Below, in pieces: positions 4,872 to 5,057 of a DNA stretch of 5,057 nucleotides. The position numbers and the translations under genes were made by a program. This DNA comes from CAVWDU01 sp963840725 (GTDB taxonomy: Bacteria; Pseudomonadota; Gammaproteobacteria; Pseudomonadales; Halieaceae): assembly GCA_963840725.1 (NCBI GenBank), contig CAWIZY010000001.1:1-5057 (forward strand), written 5' to 3'. The stretch's first letter is position 1; each line of letters begins with the position of its first letter. The notes under the pieces were generated by a model. That model did no database searches and was not told where the DNA came from. It saw only the letters and a program-made list of their open reading frames with translations.

Positions 4872-5057
4872 ATGTATGAAAACGTAGCGGGGAGAGATTC
4901 GCCAAAGGTAAAGCTGGGGCCTGTGCGGCGCACAACGAGATGGTGCACGCTCCTGTCAGCTACGTCTCCCCGGCATCTGCAGGGCAGCGTCGCAACCAGC
5001 CATAACAGGCTGTTTGTTGACAACGCTTACAAGAACACTCTTTGTTTATGTCGTATG
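4872..5057 (+). CDS. Possible partial ORF running off the right edge
   Basis: From ATG 4872 (MYENVAGRDSPKVKLG) the frame stays open for 62 codons to the end of the window, after a purine-rich GGGGTGG stretch that could act as a ribosome site. The predicted peptide is rich in arginine, threonine and serine and shows no motif I recognise. The same DNA holds several inverted repeats, and a minus-strand ORF of similar length (4760-5023) overlaps it, so a structured non-coding segment is at least as likely. An open run of this length is not rare by chance. Confidence 0.15.
   Translation, partial: MYENVAGRDSPKVKLGPVRRTTRWCTLLSATSPRHLQGSVATSHNRLFVDNAYKNTLCLCRM
4883..4971. repeat. Interleaved inverted repeats around a 6-bp palindrome
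   Basis: CGTAGC (4883-4888) pairs with GCTACG (4959-4964), and the adjoining GGGGAGA (4889-4895) pairs with TCTCCCC (4965-4971). Because both arms occur in the same order, the two stems cannot nest: they would form a pseudoknot-like fold or two competing folds. Between them TGTGCG G CGCACA (4922-4934) is a tight palindrome. No known RNA family is recognised. Confidence 0.35.
4994..5024. repeat. Two adjacent small inverted repeats near the right edge
   Basis: AACCAGCC (4994-5001) pairs with GGCTGTTT (5008-5015) with one mismatch around a six-base loop. It is followed directly by GTTG A CAAC (5016-5024). A perfect TTGACA (5017-5022) lies in the second repeat, with only a weak -10 (TTTGTT, 5041-5046) 18 bases on. 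A terminator is unlikely without a proper T run; a promoter with an operator-like palindrome is possible but unsupported. Confidence 0.25.

Noticed and set aside
4760..5023. Minus-strand ORF with a lysine-rich C-terminus
   Set aside because: Its C-terminus is simply the translated 8-base tandem repeat and no motif or good start signal supports it.
4981..5057. Integron attC or group II intron boundary suggested by GTTGAC and GTGCG motifs
   Set aside because: The paired R and L boxes of attC are not present, and no intron domain V or reverse transcriptase sequence is visible.
1..5057. CRISPR array, tRNA or rRNA
   Set aside because: No regularly spaced direct repeats, cloverleaf or rRNA-like sequence was found on either strand.

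Overview
The window is an accessory, transposon-rich stretch holding two transposable elements of unrelated chemistry, followed by about 860 bases of poorly coding, lower-GC DNA. The GC-rich codon use, the Shine-Dalgarno sites and the element types fit a proteobacterium, most likely a gammaproteobacterium of the Halomonas/Marinobacter/Pseudomonas kind. This host guess is inference only: no host core gene, rRNA or tRNA is present.

Region 1 (1 to about 2600) is an IS91-family-like element. A nested inverted repeat (60-107) precedes a tyrosine recombinase gene (118-927). Nine bases after the end of the recombinase's original frame comes a full-length HUH/Y2 rolling-circle transposase (1012-2208), and a small uncertain ORF (2205-2504) overlaps its stop as ATGA. 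The recombinase frame is interrupted by TAA at exactly the codon expected for the catalytic tyrosine. The frame then stays open for 24 more family-like codons, so the gene looks freshly inactivated while the Y2 transposase looks intact. Past the transposase there is a compact hairpin (2244-2261) and a larger stem (2492-2544), either of which could belong to the oriIS end. Neither element terminus can be fixed from this window alone.

Region 2 (2612-4200) is an apparently intact IS3-family insertion sequence. It has long imperfect terminal repeats, OrfA (helix-turn-helix plus coiled coil), an A8G slippery run suited to -1 frameshifting, and OrfB with a complete D, D, (35) E catalytic triad. OrfB can be made alone from a GTG that overlaps the OrfA stop (GTGA), or as an OrfAB fusion of about 491 residues. 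No target-site duplication is visible at the ends inferred here.

Region 3 (4201-5057) carries no recognisable gene. It contains a possible frameshifted small gene (4279-4526), a small ORF with one predicted membrane segment (4478-4741) that could be coupled to it, an 11-base inverted repeat pair (4244-4254 and 4811-4821) bracketing both, an 8-base tandem repeat (4771-4804), and several interleaved inverted repeats near the right edge. An ORF starting at 4872 runs open off the window. I see no convincing new multi-gene system. The points most worth checking are the nonsense codon at the recombinase nucleophile and the bracketed 578-base segment.
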